Of a DNA stretch of 64,000 nt, positions 54,673 to 64,000 are shown piece by piece. Made by a program: the position numbers and the translations under genes. A model generated the notes under the pieces. That model was not told the origin of the DNA. It saw only the letters and a program-made list of their open reading frames with translations, and did no database searches. Numbering within the stretch: the first letter of the stretch is position 1; each line of letters opens with the position of its first letter. This stretch comes from Ga0077527 sp964533495 (lineage in GTDB: Bacteria > Pseudomonadota > Gammaproteobacteria > Burkholderiales > SG8-41). The DNA is taken from positions 1 through 64,000 of the forward strand of contig CAZHJU010000015.1 of assembly GCA_964533495.1 (NCBI GenBank), given 5' to 3'.

Positions 54673-56775
54673 TTATTTCTCCTCCGGATCCAGCATCATC
54701 AGCCAGTCGACGGCGGCGACGCCCCGGGGGCCGGCGAGCACCGGGTTGAGATCCAGTTCCGCCAGCCGCGGCCCCGCCGCGGCGCCGAAGCGCGACACGG
54801 CACTGATCATCCGCGCGATGGCTTTCCTGTCCACCGGCGGCTTGCCGCGCACGCCGTCGAGGACCGCCCTGCTCTTCAGTTCGTCGAGCATGCGCAGGGC
54901 CTCGGCCTCGGTGACCGGCGCGGCACGGAACACGACATCCTTGAAGACCTCGATCAGGATGCCGCCGAGCCCGACCATCACCACCGGCCCGAACGCGGCG
55001 TCGCGCTTGAGTCCGATGACCAGTTCGACGTCACCCTTGGCCATCGCCTGCACCAGCACGCCCTGGACGCGCGCCTTCGGGTCGTAGGCCCGGGCATTGG
55101 CAAGCAGCGCGGCGTACGCGGCGCGCACCGCCCCGGCATCGGCGAGGTTCAGCGCGACGCCCTTCGCCTCGGTCTTGTGCAGGATGTCGGGCGACTCGAT
55201 TTTCATGACCACCGGATAACCCAGCGCGTCGGCCGCTTTCACCGCTTCGTCGGCGCTGGCGGCGAGCTTCGCCGCGGCCGTGGACACGTCGCACTGCGCG
55301 AGCAACGCCTGTCCTTCGATGCTCGGCACCGGACCGGCCTGCGCCGGCAGCGACAGCTTCGGCAGCGCGAGCGCCTTGCGGGCGGCTTCGTCGGCGAGCC
55401 AGTTGCGGCGCGCTTCGGCGTAGTGGATGTAGGCGGCCGCCGCGTCGACGGCGGGCTCGGCGCTGCGCAGGTAGGGAATGCCGGCTTCGCGCAGCAGCTT
55501 CGCGGCGATGTCCGGGATGCCCATCCAGCAGACGATGAAGGGCTTGGTGGTCTGGGCCCTGGCCTCGACGAAGCTCTGCACCGTGATCTCGGCGAACTTG
55601 TCGGTGAACGACAGCCAGGCGACCGCGATGTCGACGCCGGGATCGGACAACAGGATCTTCAGGCTGTCGCGCATCAGCGCGGGATTCACCAGCCCCTGCG
55701 CGGTGATGTCGACCGGGTTGTTCGGCGAGCCGAAGGCGGGAATCGTCGCGCGCAGCGTCTTCGTCGTTTCATCGGTGAGCTTGGCGACGTCGAGCCCCAG
55801 TTCCTCGGCACGGTCGGCCATCAGCGCGCCGGCGCCGCCGGAACGGGTCAGGAATCCGATGCCTTTGCCGGCAGGCAGCGGGCATTGCGAAAAAACATCA
55901 ACAAAATCAAGTATTTGCTCGTCACTGCGGGCACGGACAATGCCGTACTGGCGGATCACGCCGTCGAACACGGCGTCCTCGCCGGCGAGCGACCCGGTGT
56001 GCGAGGCGATGGCCTTGGCCCCGGCGCGGGTGCGGCCGACCTTGGTCAGCACCAGCGGCTTCGCCCGCTGCAGCGCATCTTCGGCGACCTCGAGCAGGCC
56101 GGGTCCGTTCTTCAGGCCTTCGATGTAGCCGGCGCCGACCCGGATGCGATCGTCGGCGATGATCGCGCGCATGATGTCGACGAACTGCACATCGACCTCG
56201 TTGCCGGTATTGACGAAGTAGCCGAAGTTGAGCCCCCGCTTGCGCGCGGTGCCGGCGGTAGCGGTGCCCAGCGCGCCGGACTGGGTGACGAAGGCCGCCG
56301 GGCCGTCGGGCGTCGGCCCCAGCGAAAACTGGCTGAAGGTCGCCATCACGTTCTCGGCGACGTTGACCAGGCCGAGGCAGTTCGGGCCGAGCATGCGCAC
56401 GCCGCTGTCCCTGATGGCCTGCCGCAGTTCGGCCTCGAGTTTCACGCCGTCGCCGCCGACCTCGCTGAACCCGGAACTGAACACCACCGCCGCCTTCACG
56501 CCCTTGCGGCCGAGCTGGCGCAGCGTGTCGGGCACGTGTTTCGCCGGCACCGCGACGACGGCCAGATCCACCGTGCCCGGAATCGAGGGAATGTCGGGAT
56601 AACACGGCAGGTCGAGCAGCGTCGGGTACTTCGGGTTGACCGGGATGATGCGGCCGGCATATTGTTTGTCGACCAGCGCCTTCAGCGTGCGGCCGTTGAT
56701 CTTGTTGAAATCGGCGGAAGCGCCGATGACGGCAATCGATTGCGGGTGCAGAAGGGCGTGGACGGCATCATTCAT
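54673..56775 (-). CDS. Acyl-CoA synthetase (ADP-forming) with ATP-grasp domain
   Basis: A 700-residue protein of the acetyl-CoA synthetase (ADP-forming)/Pat family. The N-terminal CoA-binding domain starts IAVIGASADFNKINGRTL. The phospho-histidine is in IASHTGSLAGEDAVFD (about residue 257). The C-terminal ATP-grasp domain includes GYPVVMKIESPDILHKTEAKGV and GLGGILIEVFKD. It activates an unknown carboxylic acid. In the linker, residues 287-296 (EQILDFVDVF) are encoded by copy G of the AT-rich element. Confidence 0.9.
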   Translation of the reverse strand: MNDAVHALLHPQSIAVIGASADFNKINGRTLKALVDKQYAGRIIPVNPKYPTLLDLPCYPDIPSIPGTVDLAVVAVPAKHVPDTLRQLGRKGVKAAVVFSSGFSEVGGDGVKLEAELRQAIRDSGVRMLGPNCLGLVNVAENVMATFSQFSLGPTPDGPAAFVTQSGALGTATAGTARKRGLNFGYFVNTGNEVDVQFVDIMRAIIADDRIRVGAGYIEGLKNGPGLLEVAEDALQRAKPLVLTKVGRTRAGAKAIASHTGSLAGEDAVFDGVIRQYGIVRARSDEQILDFVDVFSQCPLPAGKGIGFLTRSGGAGALMADRAEELGLDVAKLTDETTKTLRATIPAFGSPNNPVDITAQGLVNPALMRDSLKILLSDPGVDIAVAWLSFTDKFAEITVQSFVEARAQTTKPFIVCWMGIPDIAAKLLREAGIPYLRSAEPAVDAAAAYIHYAEARRNWLADEAARKALALPKLSLPAQAGPVPSIEGQALLAQCDVSTAAAKLAASADEAVKAADALGYPVVMKIESPDILHKTEAKGVALNLADAGAVRAAYAALLANARAYDPKARVQGVLVQAMAKGDVELVIGLKRDAAFGPVVMVGLGGILIEVFKDVVFRAAPVTEAEALRMLDELKSRAVLDGVRGKPPVDRKAIARMISAVSRFGAAAGPRLAELDLNPVLAGPRGVAAVDWLMMLDPEEK
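55889..55917. repeat. Dispersed AT-rich element, copy G (inside a gene)
   Basis: The core AATCAAGTATTTG (55905-55917) fully matches WATCAANNNNTTR, with an A tract at 55890-55895. It lies in frame within the acyl-CoA synthetase gene. Confidence 0.5.
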
Positions 56776-56894
56776 TTATTGGACTTTCCGGCGGATCGAA
56801 GTGACCGCATGAAGATAACGGCTGCCGATTGCCGGGTCAAACGCGGTCCGTGCTAAATTCGGCGTTCGTTGACAAAACCGGGAGAGGAAACGAC

Positions 56895-57872
56895 ATGAAG
56901 ACAATTCTGCGATGCACGATCGCGGCCCTGCTGGTGACATCCGCATCATGGGCTACGGCTCAGGGCGCGCAGAATTTCCCGAATAGATCCCTGCGCATGG
57001 TGATTCATTTCCCGCCGGGCGGCCCCACTGATTTCGTCGGTCGCGCCTTGGCGCAGAAGCTTTCGGAAGCCTGGAAACAGCAGGTCATAGTCGACAACCG
57101 GCCTGGCGCCGGAGGCGTTCTCGGCGTCGAAATCGTGCTGCGCGCGCCCCCTGACGGCTACACGCTGCTTTTCGGCACCTCGGGTTCGCTGGCACTGGCA
57201 CCGGCGCTGCAGCCCAAGTTGCCGTACAACGTGTTCAAGGACCTGGCGCCGATTGTGCTCGCGGTGGTCAATCCACAGATCCTCGTGGTTCATCCGTCGT
57301 TGCCGGCCCGCAATGTCAACGATCTGATCAAGCTGGCTAAATCCAAACCAGGCCAGATCAATTATGCCTCTGTCGGTCCTGGCAGTCCCAACCACATGGG
57401 CATGGAGTTGCTGAAGTCGATGTCTGGCGCCAATTTGGTTCACATTCCTTACAAGGGCACCGCGCCTGCAGTCACCGACCTATTGTCTGGACAAGTTTCG
57501 TTAATGTTCAACAGCATTCCCACCGTGTTGCCGCATGTGCAATCCGGCCGGATGCGGGGCATCGCCGTCGGCAGTGCAAAACGCTCCCCCGCCGTGCCGG
57601 ATATTCCTACAGTGGCTGAATCCGGCCTTAAAGGCTATCAGTACACCACTTGGTACGCTCTTCTCGGGCCTTCTACCATGCCCAAGGACGTCATCACCAA
57701 GATCAACGCCGAATCGGTTAAAGCGCTATCCGAGCCGGAAATGACCAAACGCCTTTCGAGCCAGGGCGCAGAACCGTCACCTGGAACGCCGGAAGCACTC
57801 GGAAAATTCATGCGCGAGGAATACGAAGGCTGGGTGAAGGTCATCAAGGCCGCGAACATCAAACTCGAATAA
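56895..57872 (+). CDS. Tripartite tricarboxylate transporter (Bug family) substrate-binding protein
   Basis: A 325-residue periplasmic binding protein. A signal peptide (about 1-23, ending SWATAQ) is followed by the Bug-family start (FPNRSLRMVIHFPPGGPTDFVGRALA). VDNRPGAGGVLGVE and GPGSPNHMGMELLKS are typical. These proteins bind organic acids; the ligand is unknown and no membrane subunits (TctA/TctB) are nearby, as is common for Bug proteins in Burkholderiales. GAGAGGAAA precedes the ATG. Codon use looks less GC-biased than the neighbours. Confidence 0.92.
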   Translation: MKTILRCTIAALLVTSASWATAQGAQNFPNRSLRMVIHFPPGGPTDFVGRALAQKLSEAWKQQVIVDNRPGAGGVLGVEIVLRAPPDGYTLLFGTSGSLALAPALQPKLPYNVFKDLAPIVLAVVNPQILVVHPSLPARNVNDLIKLAKSKPGQINYASVGPGSPNHMGMELLKSMSGANLVHIPYKGTAPAVTDLLSGQVSLMFNSIPTVLPHVQSGRMRGIAVGSAKRSPAVPDIPTVAESGLKGYQYTTWYALLGPSTMPKDVITKINAESVKALSEPEMTKRLSSQGAEPSPGTPEALGKFMREEYEGWVKVIKAANIKLE

Positions 57873-57898
57873 GCGGCGTTCGGAGCATCAAAAGCAAA

Positions 57899-57924
57899 CG
57901 GCAGCCAGTAGGCTGCCGTTTTTT
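57899..57924 (+). terminator. Rho-independent terminator after the Bug gene
   Basis: CGGCAGCC-AGTA-GGCTGCCG followed by six T residues. The T run touches copy H of the AT-rich element. Confidence 0.9.
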
Positions 57925-57925
57925 A

Positions 57926-57956
57926 TAAGTATTTGATTTTATTGATTATTTTTGAT
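57926..57956. repeat. Dispersed AT-rich element, copy H
   Basis: On the minus strand the core AATCAAATACTTA (57938-57926) starts on the base after the phosphatase stop codon, a full match to WATCAANNNNTTR. The last phosphatase codons (RIKNNQ) are part of the AT-rich stretch. Confidence 0.65.
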
Positions 57957-58427
57957 GCGCCGCAGCAAGCCCCGCGCGGCGTTCTCGACCAGATCGAGCA
58001 CCTGCTCGAAACCTTGTGGCCCGCCGTAATAAGGATCGGGCACTTCGGCGGGCACCGTGCCGTCGGCAAATTCAAGAAACAGGCACACCCGCCCGTGCTG
58101 CTGCGGCGGGCATTGCTGCAGCAGCAGGCTGCGGTTGTGCGCATCCATCGCGAGCACGTAATCGAATGCCGTGAAATCCGCGCGGGTGACCTGCCGCGCC
58201 CGCAGTGGCGACAGATCGTAACCCCTGCGCGCGGCGGCGGCCTGCGCCCGCGCATCCGGCGGATCGCCGATGTGGTAGTCGTGGGTGCCGGCGGAATCGA
58301 TGTGGATGCGCCCAGCCAGACCCTCGGCCTCCACCAGTTGGCGGAACACGCCCTCTGCGGTCGGCGAGCGGCAGATGTTGCCCATGCAAACAAATAGCAC
58401 TCGGATACACTCTTTTTTATCTGTCAT
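57939..58427 (-). CDS. Low-molecular-weight protein tyrosine phosphatase, 5' end rebuilt by an integrase element
   Basis: A 162-residue phosphatase (167 if a TTG at 58442 is used). The P-loop is VCMGNICRSPTAEGV, with the catalytic Cys and Arg. The acid/base Asp is in VPDPYYGGPQGFEQVLDLVE. The first residues (MTDKKECIRVLF) are encoded by AT-rich element DNA, and the native, GC-richer 5' end lies 3.8 kb away next to uvrB. So the gene was cut at its P-loop codons and restored by the element. No clear ribosome site is seen before either start. The C-terminal RIKNNQ comes from AT-rich copy H. Confidence 0.88.
   Translation of the reverse strand: MTDKKECIRVLFVCMGNICRSPTAEGVFRQLVEAEGLAGRIHIDSAGTHDYHIGDPPDARAQAAAARRGYDLSPLRARQVTRADFTAFDYVLAMDAHNRSLLLQQCPPQQHGRVCLFLEFADGTVPAEVPDPYYGGPQGFEQVLDLVENAARGLLRRIKNNQ
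58379..58402. other. attL: direct repeat at the left end of the integrase element
   Basis: TGCCCATGCA (58379-58388) plus 14 more bases match 62185-62208 at 20 of 24 positions. All differences are synonymous in the phosphatase frame (both encode VLFVCMG). It is the junction inside the phosphatase gene. Confidence 0.75.
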
Positions 58428-58516
58428 ATCATTGTTTTTCAAGGTAATTTAACTACAGAGAGATATATTAACATCCATTAACATCTTGTATCCAAGTGTA
58501 TCCAAAAGGTGTATCC
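58403..58516. repeat. Integrase arm-type sites, left (GTGTATCC repeats)
   Basis: Copies at 58403-58410 (reverse), 58486-58493 (TTGTATCC), 58496-58503 and 58509-58516. The same word recurs at the right end. They lie between attL and the integrase start. Confidence 0.55.
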
Positions 58517-58529
58517 TTTTGCCGAAATC

Positions 58530-59624
58530 ATGGCAAAGATCACCGATACATCTATCAGGAACCTCAAGCCGCGCGACCGGGATTACATGGTCGGCTGCGG
58601 CGATGGCCTCTATCTTCGGGTGCGTTCTTCGGGCTCGAAGGTGTTCATCCTCCGCCGCAAAGAGGCCGGCAAAACCACGATCACCACCTTGGGGCGCTAC
58701 GGGACAGAGCCCGGCCGCGTATCCCTTGCGGATGCCCGCAGGAGGGCCCTGGCGCCACCAGTGCAGACGCCTGCACATGACGCCACCCTGAAGGCGCTGG
58801 CCGAAGAATATTTCGATCGGCATATCTCCGCGACCTACCGCCGGCCGGATCACGTCCGAGGTTACCTCGACAAGATCACCGCCGAGCTCGGCCATCGAAA
58901 GCTCGCAGATCTCACGAGAGCGCAGATCGCCGGCTTCACGAAAGCTTACGCTGCGCGCGGTCGGGTGGCGGCAAACCGGGCGCTCGCTATTTTCCGCCAG
59001 GTGCTGGGTTACGGCGTCGAGATCGGCTGGATCGAACGCAGCCCAGCGGATGGCCTCACGCGCCGCGTTGCCGGCGGCGATGAAAAGCCCCGGGATCGCA
59101 CGCTGACCGATGATGAGATCCGCGCGCTGTGGACAGTGCCAGCCCCGCATGGCCCCCTCTTCCGCTTCCTGCTGCTGACAGGGCAGCGGATCGGCGAGAC
59201 GCAGCTCGCGGTGCCGGAGCATATCGAGGGCGATGTCTGGCGAATCCCTGCTGAGCACGCAAAAAATGGTCGCGCGCACTTGGTCCATCTTTCCCCGCAG
59301 GCCCATGAGCAAATCCAGGCGGTGACCGGGAAGCGCGATCGGGTTTTCGGTCTACGGACAACCACAGGCGCCCAAGCCTGGCTGCACCGCTGGTGCGATC
59401 GCAACGGCATCGCCCCGAGGTTTACGCCGCACGATCTGCGCCGGACAGCTGCGACGCGCATGAACGAGCTTGGGGTTGCGCCGCATGTTGTCGAAAAGGT
59501 TTTGAACCACACCCTGCAGGGTGTTATGGGCACGTACAACCGTGCCGAGTATCTGGAAGAGCGCAAGGCCGCGCTGCTTGCCTGGGGTGCGGAAGTTGAT
59601 CGTGTTATTAACCTAAGGAGATGA
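58530..59624 (+). CDS. Tyrosine recombinase (P4-type integrase)
   Basis: A 364-residue integrase. An N-terminal DUF4102-like domain (IRNLKPRDRDYMVG, LYLRVRSSGSKVF) and core-binding domain precede the catalytic domain. Catalytic residues are visible: Arg in LLTGQRIGETQL, His-x-x-Arg in PHDLRRTAATRM, and VLNHTLQGVMGTYNR with the nucleophilic Tyr. The ATG at 58530 gives MAKITDTSIRNL; a GTG at 58509 lies inside an arm-type repeat and is unlikely. It lies next to attL, as expected. The site used is a protein-coding gene, not a tRNA. Confidence 0.92.
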   Translation: MAKITDTSIRNLKPRDRDYMVGCGDGLYLRVRSSGSKVFILRRKEAGKTTITTLGRYGTEPGRVSLADARRRALAPPVQTPAHDATLKALAEEYFDRHISATYRRPDHVRGYLDKITAELGHRKLADLTRAQIAGFTKAYAARGRVAANRALAIFRQVLGYGVEIGWIERSPADGLTRRVAGGDEKPRDRTLTDDEIRALWTVPAPHGPLFRFLLLTGQRIGETQLAVPEHIEGDVWRIPAEHAKNGRAHLVHLSPQAHEQIQAVTGKRDRVFGLRTTTGAQAWLHRWCDRNGIAPRFTPHDLRRTAATRMNELGVAPHVVEKVLNHTLQGVMGTYNRAEYLEERKAALLAWGAEVDRVINLRR

Positions 59625-59626
59625 TG

Positions 59627-59833
59627 ATGACTGACTTTGCAACCGCCACTAAACTGATATCGGACGCAATGGGCGATATTTCTATCGCGCAATCGCAGGT
59701 TCGTATGCTTCTTTCATATGTTCAGGAGCACATTTCTCTTGATACAAAGACAGGACCTACCGGTTTACTTTCACGACAAACCGAATCAAGCAGCGGCGGA
59801 CGCCAAACCTCCCCTTACGGGGTACGACTTTAA
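59627..59833 (+). CDS. Small phage-element protein, possibly truncated
   Basis: A 68-residue frame behind AAGGAG. The first 40 residues (TDFATATKLISDAMGDISIAQSQVRMLLSYVQEH) form a plausible helical protein; the rest (TESSSGGRQTSPYGVRL) is out of frame with the tape-measure frame and may be non-native. I do not recognise it. A deletion junction probably lies near 59740-59830. Confidence 0.45.
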   Translation: MTDFATATKLISDAMGDISIAQSQVRMLLSYVQEHISLDTKTGPTGLLSRQTESSSGGRQTSPYGVRL

Positions 59834-61847
59834 TGACTTCCTGCAACTGGAAATCAAGCCGCGTGGCCGCTTCATTTTGGTAGAGCCGGACTCGGGTTCT
59901 AAGAAAACCCCCGACACTGCCGGCCCGCAGCTGATCGCGCAACTGACCAACCAGCTCGCCGAGCTGGACGGGCAAAGCTCGGTTTTCGAGCAGACGATGC
60001 GCAAGCTGACCGACGGCACCAAGGAATACAGCGCGTCCGTGCAGGCGTCTGCACTGGCGCTGGCCGGTGAGATCGACGAGCGCAAGCGCGCCCAGAGCGC
60101 GCGGGAAGCCTACGTCAAAGCGATGGAACTCGACCTGCAGGTGCAGGAAGAGGTGGAGCAGCTGCTCGTGCGCGAAAGCGATGCCCGGGCCAAGGCCGCG
60201 GTCTCGGCCTACGAGGCGATCGAGCGCGTCGAGCTGGAGACCGAGCTGATCGGCATGAGCAATGCCGAGCGCGAGCGCCGCCTGGCGCTGATCGAGCTGG
60301 AGCGCAACAAGATCCGGCTCACGCCGGAGCAGTATGCCTATTACCGCGACGGCCTGAACGAGGCCTTCGACCGCAAGTCGGCTGCCGAGGCGCACCAGAA
60401 ATTGGTCGAGGACGTCAAGCGCCAGAACGAGCAGATCACCCACAGCCTGACTGACGCACTGCTGCGCGGCTTTGAAAACGGCCGCGGCTTTGCCGAGAAC
60501 TTCCGCGAAAGCCTGAAGGCGATGTTCAGCACCCTGGTGCTGCGGCCGATCATCCAGCCGATCGCGCAGGGCGCGGCGGGGGCGGTCACCGGCTTGCTGG
60601 GCATGGGTGGCAGCCCGCACATCATGGGCGGCGGCATCGGCGGCAGCATCGGGCAGAGCCTGTTCAGCAACGGCCTGTCGAACCTGGTGGGCGGCATCGG
60701 TGGCGGGATCTTCGGCACGTCGACGGCTTACGCCTCGGCGCTGGGCCTGTCGAGCGCAGCGGCCGGTTCGCAAGCCGCGCTGCTGGCCTCGCAGACGGGC
60801 GTGTTTGGCGCCTCGGGGCTGGCCAGCACGGCGGCGGCGGGTGGCGCAGCGGGCGCGAGTGCCTTGGTGTCGGCGCTGCCCTACGTGGGCCTCGCGCTGG
60901 GCGCTGCGGCGCTCCTGGGTGGTGGCAACAAGGGCGGGCCGGCGCACTTCACCGGCATGGATGCCGAGGGCCTGATCACCCGCCAGGGGCTGGTCGGCGG
61001 TGCTTTCTACGGCAATAGCCAGAACAGCAAGCAGGGCTTCCGCTGGCAGACCACCGATCACTGGGCGACCGATCCTTTCAACGCCCATGTCCGGAAGATG
61101 TTCGACGACATGGAGGGGATTGGTCGCACGCTGGGGCTGGACACCAACCGCCTGAGCGGCTTCAGTGCGTCGTTTTCGGCGCGCGGGCTGTCGAATACCA
61201 ACTCGCAGCAGATCGCCGACGAGATGGCGGCGCAGCTCGGTGGCGTGGCGGACCAGATCGCCTACACGCTGATGCCGAACCTGCGCGACTTCGCCCAGGC
61301 CAACGAAACCGCGACCCAGACCCTGATGCGCCTGGTTCAGGTTCAGGAGCAGCTGCGGCAGCAGGAAGAACAGGCCCGCAACCAGCTCGCCGGGGCCGTG
61401 CGCGGCCTGCCGGGGCAGCTCGGCATCACCAGCCTCGAAGGCACGCGCGACGCGCTGGCCATGTCCGAATACCAGTCGCCGCTCGATCGCCTCAACGCCG
61501 CGCGCAGCCTGCTCGACCAGACCTACCAGCGCGGCATGGGTGGCGACCTCACGGCCGTCAACAGCTTCGGCAGCCTGCTGCAGCAGGCGCTGGGTGTGGG
61601 CCGAGAAGTCGGCGCCTCGGGTCCGGCCTTCCAGTCGCTGTTCATGGAAGGCAACCGCCAGCTCAATGAGCTGCTGGCGAAGCAGCAGTCCATTCAGCAG
61701 GAGATCCTGCAGAGTATCGACGTGACGATCATCCAGACCTCGCAGGACCAGATCGGCGCAATTAAAAAACAGACGCAGGAACTGGTTGACGTGTTACAGC
61801 AAGTATTGGCTGAACAACGCAGGATAAGGGAGGCAGCAAATGGCTGA
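59718..61847 (+). CDS. Phage tail tape-measure protein, C-terminal remnant
   Basis: A 709-residue frame; roughly residues 70-709 look like the C-terminal half of lambda-type (gpH-like) tail tape-measure proteins. A long coiled coil (ERKRAQSAREAYVKAMEL, AEAHQKLVEDVKRQNEQ) is followed by LRPIIQPIAQGAAGAVTGLLG, a glycine/alanine-rich membrane-like stretch, and a C-terminal coiled coil. The usual N-terminal part is missing and the first 60 residues (with LTGYDFNDFLQLEIKP) do not match, so the start may be artificial. It is probably not functional without other tail genes. Confidence 0.7.
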   Translation: MFRSTFLLIQRQDLPVYFHDKPNQAAADAKPPLTGYDFNDFLQLEIKPRGRFILVEPDSGSKKTPDTAGPQLIAQLTNQLAELDGQSSVFEQTMRKLTDGTKEYSASVQASALALAGEIDERKRAQSAREAYVKAMELDLQVQEEVEQLLVRESDARAKAAVSAYEAIERVELETELIGMSNAERERRLALIELERNKIRLTPEQYAYYRDGLNEAFDRKSAAEAHQKLVEDVKRQNEQITHSLTDALLRGFENGRGFAENFRESLKAMFSTLVLRPIIQPIAQGAAGAVTGLLGMGGSPHIMGGGIGGSIGQSLFSNGLSNLVGGIGGGIFGTSTAYASALGLSSAAAGSQAALLASQTGVFGASGLASTAAAGGAAGASALVSALPYVGLALGAAALLGGGNKGGPAHFTGMDAEGLITRQGLVGGAFYGNSQNSKQGFRWQTTDHWATDPFNAHVRKMFDDMEGIGRTLGLDTNRLSGFSASFSARGLSNTNSQQIADEMAAQLGGVADQIAYTLMPNLRDFAQANETATQTLMRLVQVQEQLRQQEEQARNQLAGAVRGLPGQLGITSLEGTRDALAMSEYQSPLDRLNAARSLLDQTYQRGMGGDLTAVNSFGSLLQQALGVGREVGASGPAFQSLFMEGNRQLNELLAKQQSIQQEILQSIDVTIIQTSQDQIGAIKKQTQELVDVLQQVLAEQRRIREAANG

Positions 61848-62118
61848 GATAGTTGATTTCCCCAAGCGGGACAAGTCTGAAGAGGTTATGAAGCAGATCA
61901 GGCAGTCGACGATTGATGGATTCTGCAGCACATTGATGGCTGCAGGATGGGGAACTGGCCGCTCTCAAGGTACTGCCGTGATTCTGTGGGCGGAATGCAC
62001 CGGGTTTCTGCGCGGTGCACTTTCAGCCGGAGAGCCGTTGCCAGTGGCGCTGAGTCGTATGAGCGAATTCGGCATTGCGCGGGTCCGTCAAGAGATCGGA
62101 TTGCCGCCCTCCCCTTAA
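61840..62118 (+). CDS. Phage-associated hypothetical protein
   Basis: A 92-residue protein of unknown family (EIVDFPKRDKSEEVMKQIR, GRSQGTAVILWAECTGFLRG). It overlaps the end of the tape-measure frame by eight bases, as neighbouring phage genes often do. AAGGGAG lies before the ATG. Confidence 0.55.
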   Translation: MAEIVDFPKRDKSEEVMKQIRQSTIDGFCSTLMAAGWGTGRSQGTAVILWAECTGFLRGALSAGEPLPVALSRMSEFGIARVRQEIGLPPSP

Positions 62119-62123
62119 TCTGG

Positions 62124-62143
62124 GTGTATCCCAAAGGGTATCC
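62124..62143. repeat. Integrase arm-type sites, right
   Basis: GTGTATCC (62124-62131) and the variant GGTATCC (62137-62143), the same word as at the left end. Confidence 0.5.
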
Positions 62144-62147
62144 AGTT

Positions 62148-62182
62148 AAGTCAATTGCATTTAAAAACAATTACTTGGCATT
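62148..62182. repeat. Dispersed AT-rich element, copy I
   Basis: The core AAACAATTACTTG (62165-62177) differs from WATCAANNNNTTR at one base. It touches attR and includes the stop codon of the stranded phosphatase 5' fragment. Here it might be an IHF site for the integrase. Confidence 0.5.
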
Positions 62183-62220
62183 GCTGCCCATGCAGACGAA
62201 CAACACTCCGGTCATGGCAT

Positions 62221-62224
<4 letters not shown>
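62171..62224 (-). pseudogene. Stranded native 5' end of the phosphatase gene
   Basis: An 18-codon frame, MNAMTGVLFVCMGSNAK and stop. The ATG overlaps the uvrB stop (ATGA), so the original phosphatase gene was translationally coupled to uvrB. The match to the P-loop (VLFVCMG) stops exactly where the insertion begins. Confidence 0.75.
62185..62208. other. attR: direct repeat at the right end of the integrase element
   Basis: TGCCCATGCA (62185-62194) and the next 14 bases, matching attL at 20 of 24 positions. Confidence 0.75.
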
Positions 62225-63999
<1,775 letters not shown>

Positions 64000-64000
64000 C

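Larger units (their letters stand above)
58379..62208. mobile_element. 3.8-kb integrase element (decayed prophage) inserted in a phosphatase gene
   Basis: Bounded by 24-bp direct repeats (attL 58379-58402, attR 62185-62208). It contains a tyrosine recombinase, two small phage-like frames and a tail tape-measure remnant. GTGTATCC repeats near both ends look like integrase arm sites. Most phage genes are missing, so it is either a deletion remnant or a satellite. Confidence 0.8.

Overview
The window is high-GC chromosomal DNA from a betaproteobacterium, most likely in or near the Burkholderiales. This is inferred from the fdsGBACD formate dehydrogenase operon with its divergent ModE-like regulator, the gyrA-serC-serA-pheA-hisC-tyrA-aroA-cmk-rpsA-ihfB gene order, a tripartite-tricarboxylate (Bug) receptor, and lysC next to a tRNA-Ser gene. 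No species is claimed.

Layout. 0-9 kb: relA (minus) diverges from a four-gene Anbu proteasome-like cluster (permuted ATP-grasp, alpha-E protein, Anbu, transglutaminase/DUF2126). A sigma54-type promoter precedes the cluster. 9-13 kb: tRNA-Ser(GCU) with a decayed tRNA-Ser fragment, lysC, a small XRE regulator, queD and the formate dehydrogenase regulator. 13-19.3 kb: fdsGBACD. 19.4-20.5 kb: tRNA-Ser(UGA) and a Bax-inhibitor-1 family protein. 20.5-40.2 kb: a nearly 20-kb run of minus-strand genes from gyrA to rlmD covering serine and aromatic amino acid synthesis, cmk, rpsA, ihfB, LapAB, pyrF, heptose synthesis, cysM and an exonuclease. 40.8-44.8 kb: an OmpA-like protein, an MTA/SAH deaminase, ubiG, gph and tmRNA. 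44.8-48 kb: a decayed filamentous-phage or satellite element next to ssrA. 48.5-57.9 kb: a CoA-thioester catabolic cluster (thiolase, 3-hydroxyacyl-CoA dehydrogenase, enoyl-CoA hydratase, MFS, acyl-CoA dehydrogenase, ADP-forming acyl-CoA synthetase) and a Bug receptor. 57.9-62.2 kb: a low-molecular-weight tyrosine phosphatase gene hit by a 3.8-kb integrase element. 62.2-64 kb: the 3' part of uvrB.

The most interesting structure is a dispersed AT-rich element of about 35 bp, seen about ten times. Its core resembles the IHF consensus WATCAANNNNTTR with an A/T tract on one side. Copies lie at or within a few bases of stop codons or tRNA CCA ends, and in two genes the element supplies the last codons. 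One copy lies in frame inside a synthetase gene, and a related AT-rich island lies inside cmk.

The second is the integrase element. It entered the P-loop codons of the phosphatase gene, rebuilt the gene with its own synonymously recoded 5' end, and left the native 5' end stranded behind uvrB.
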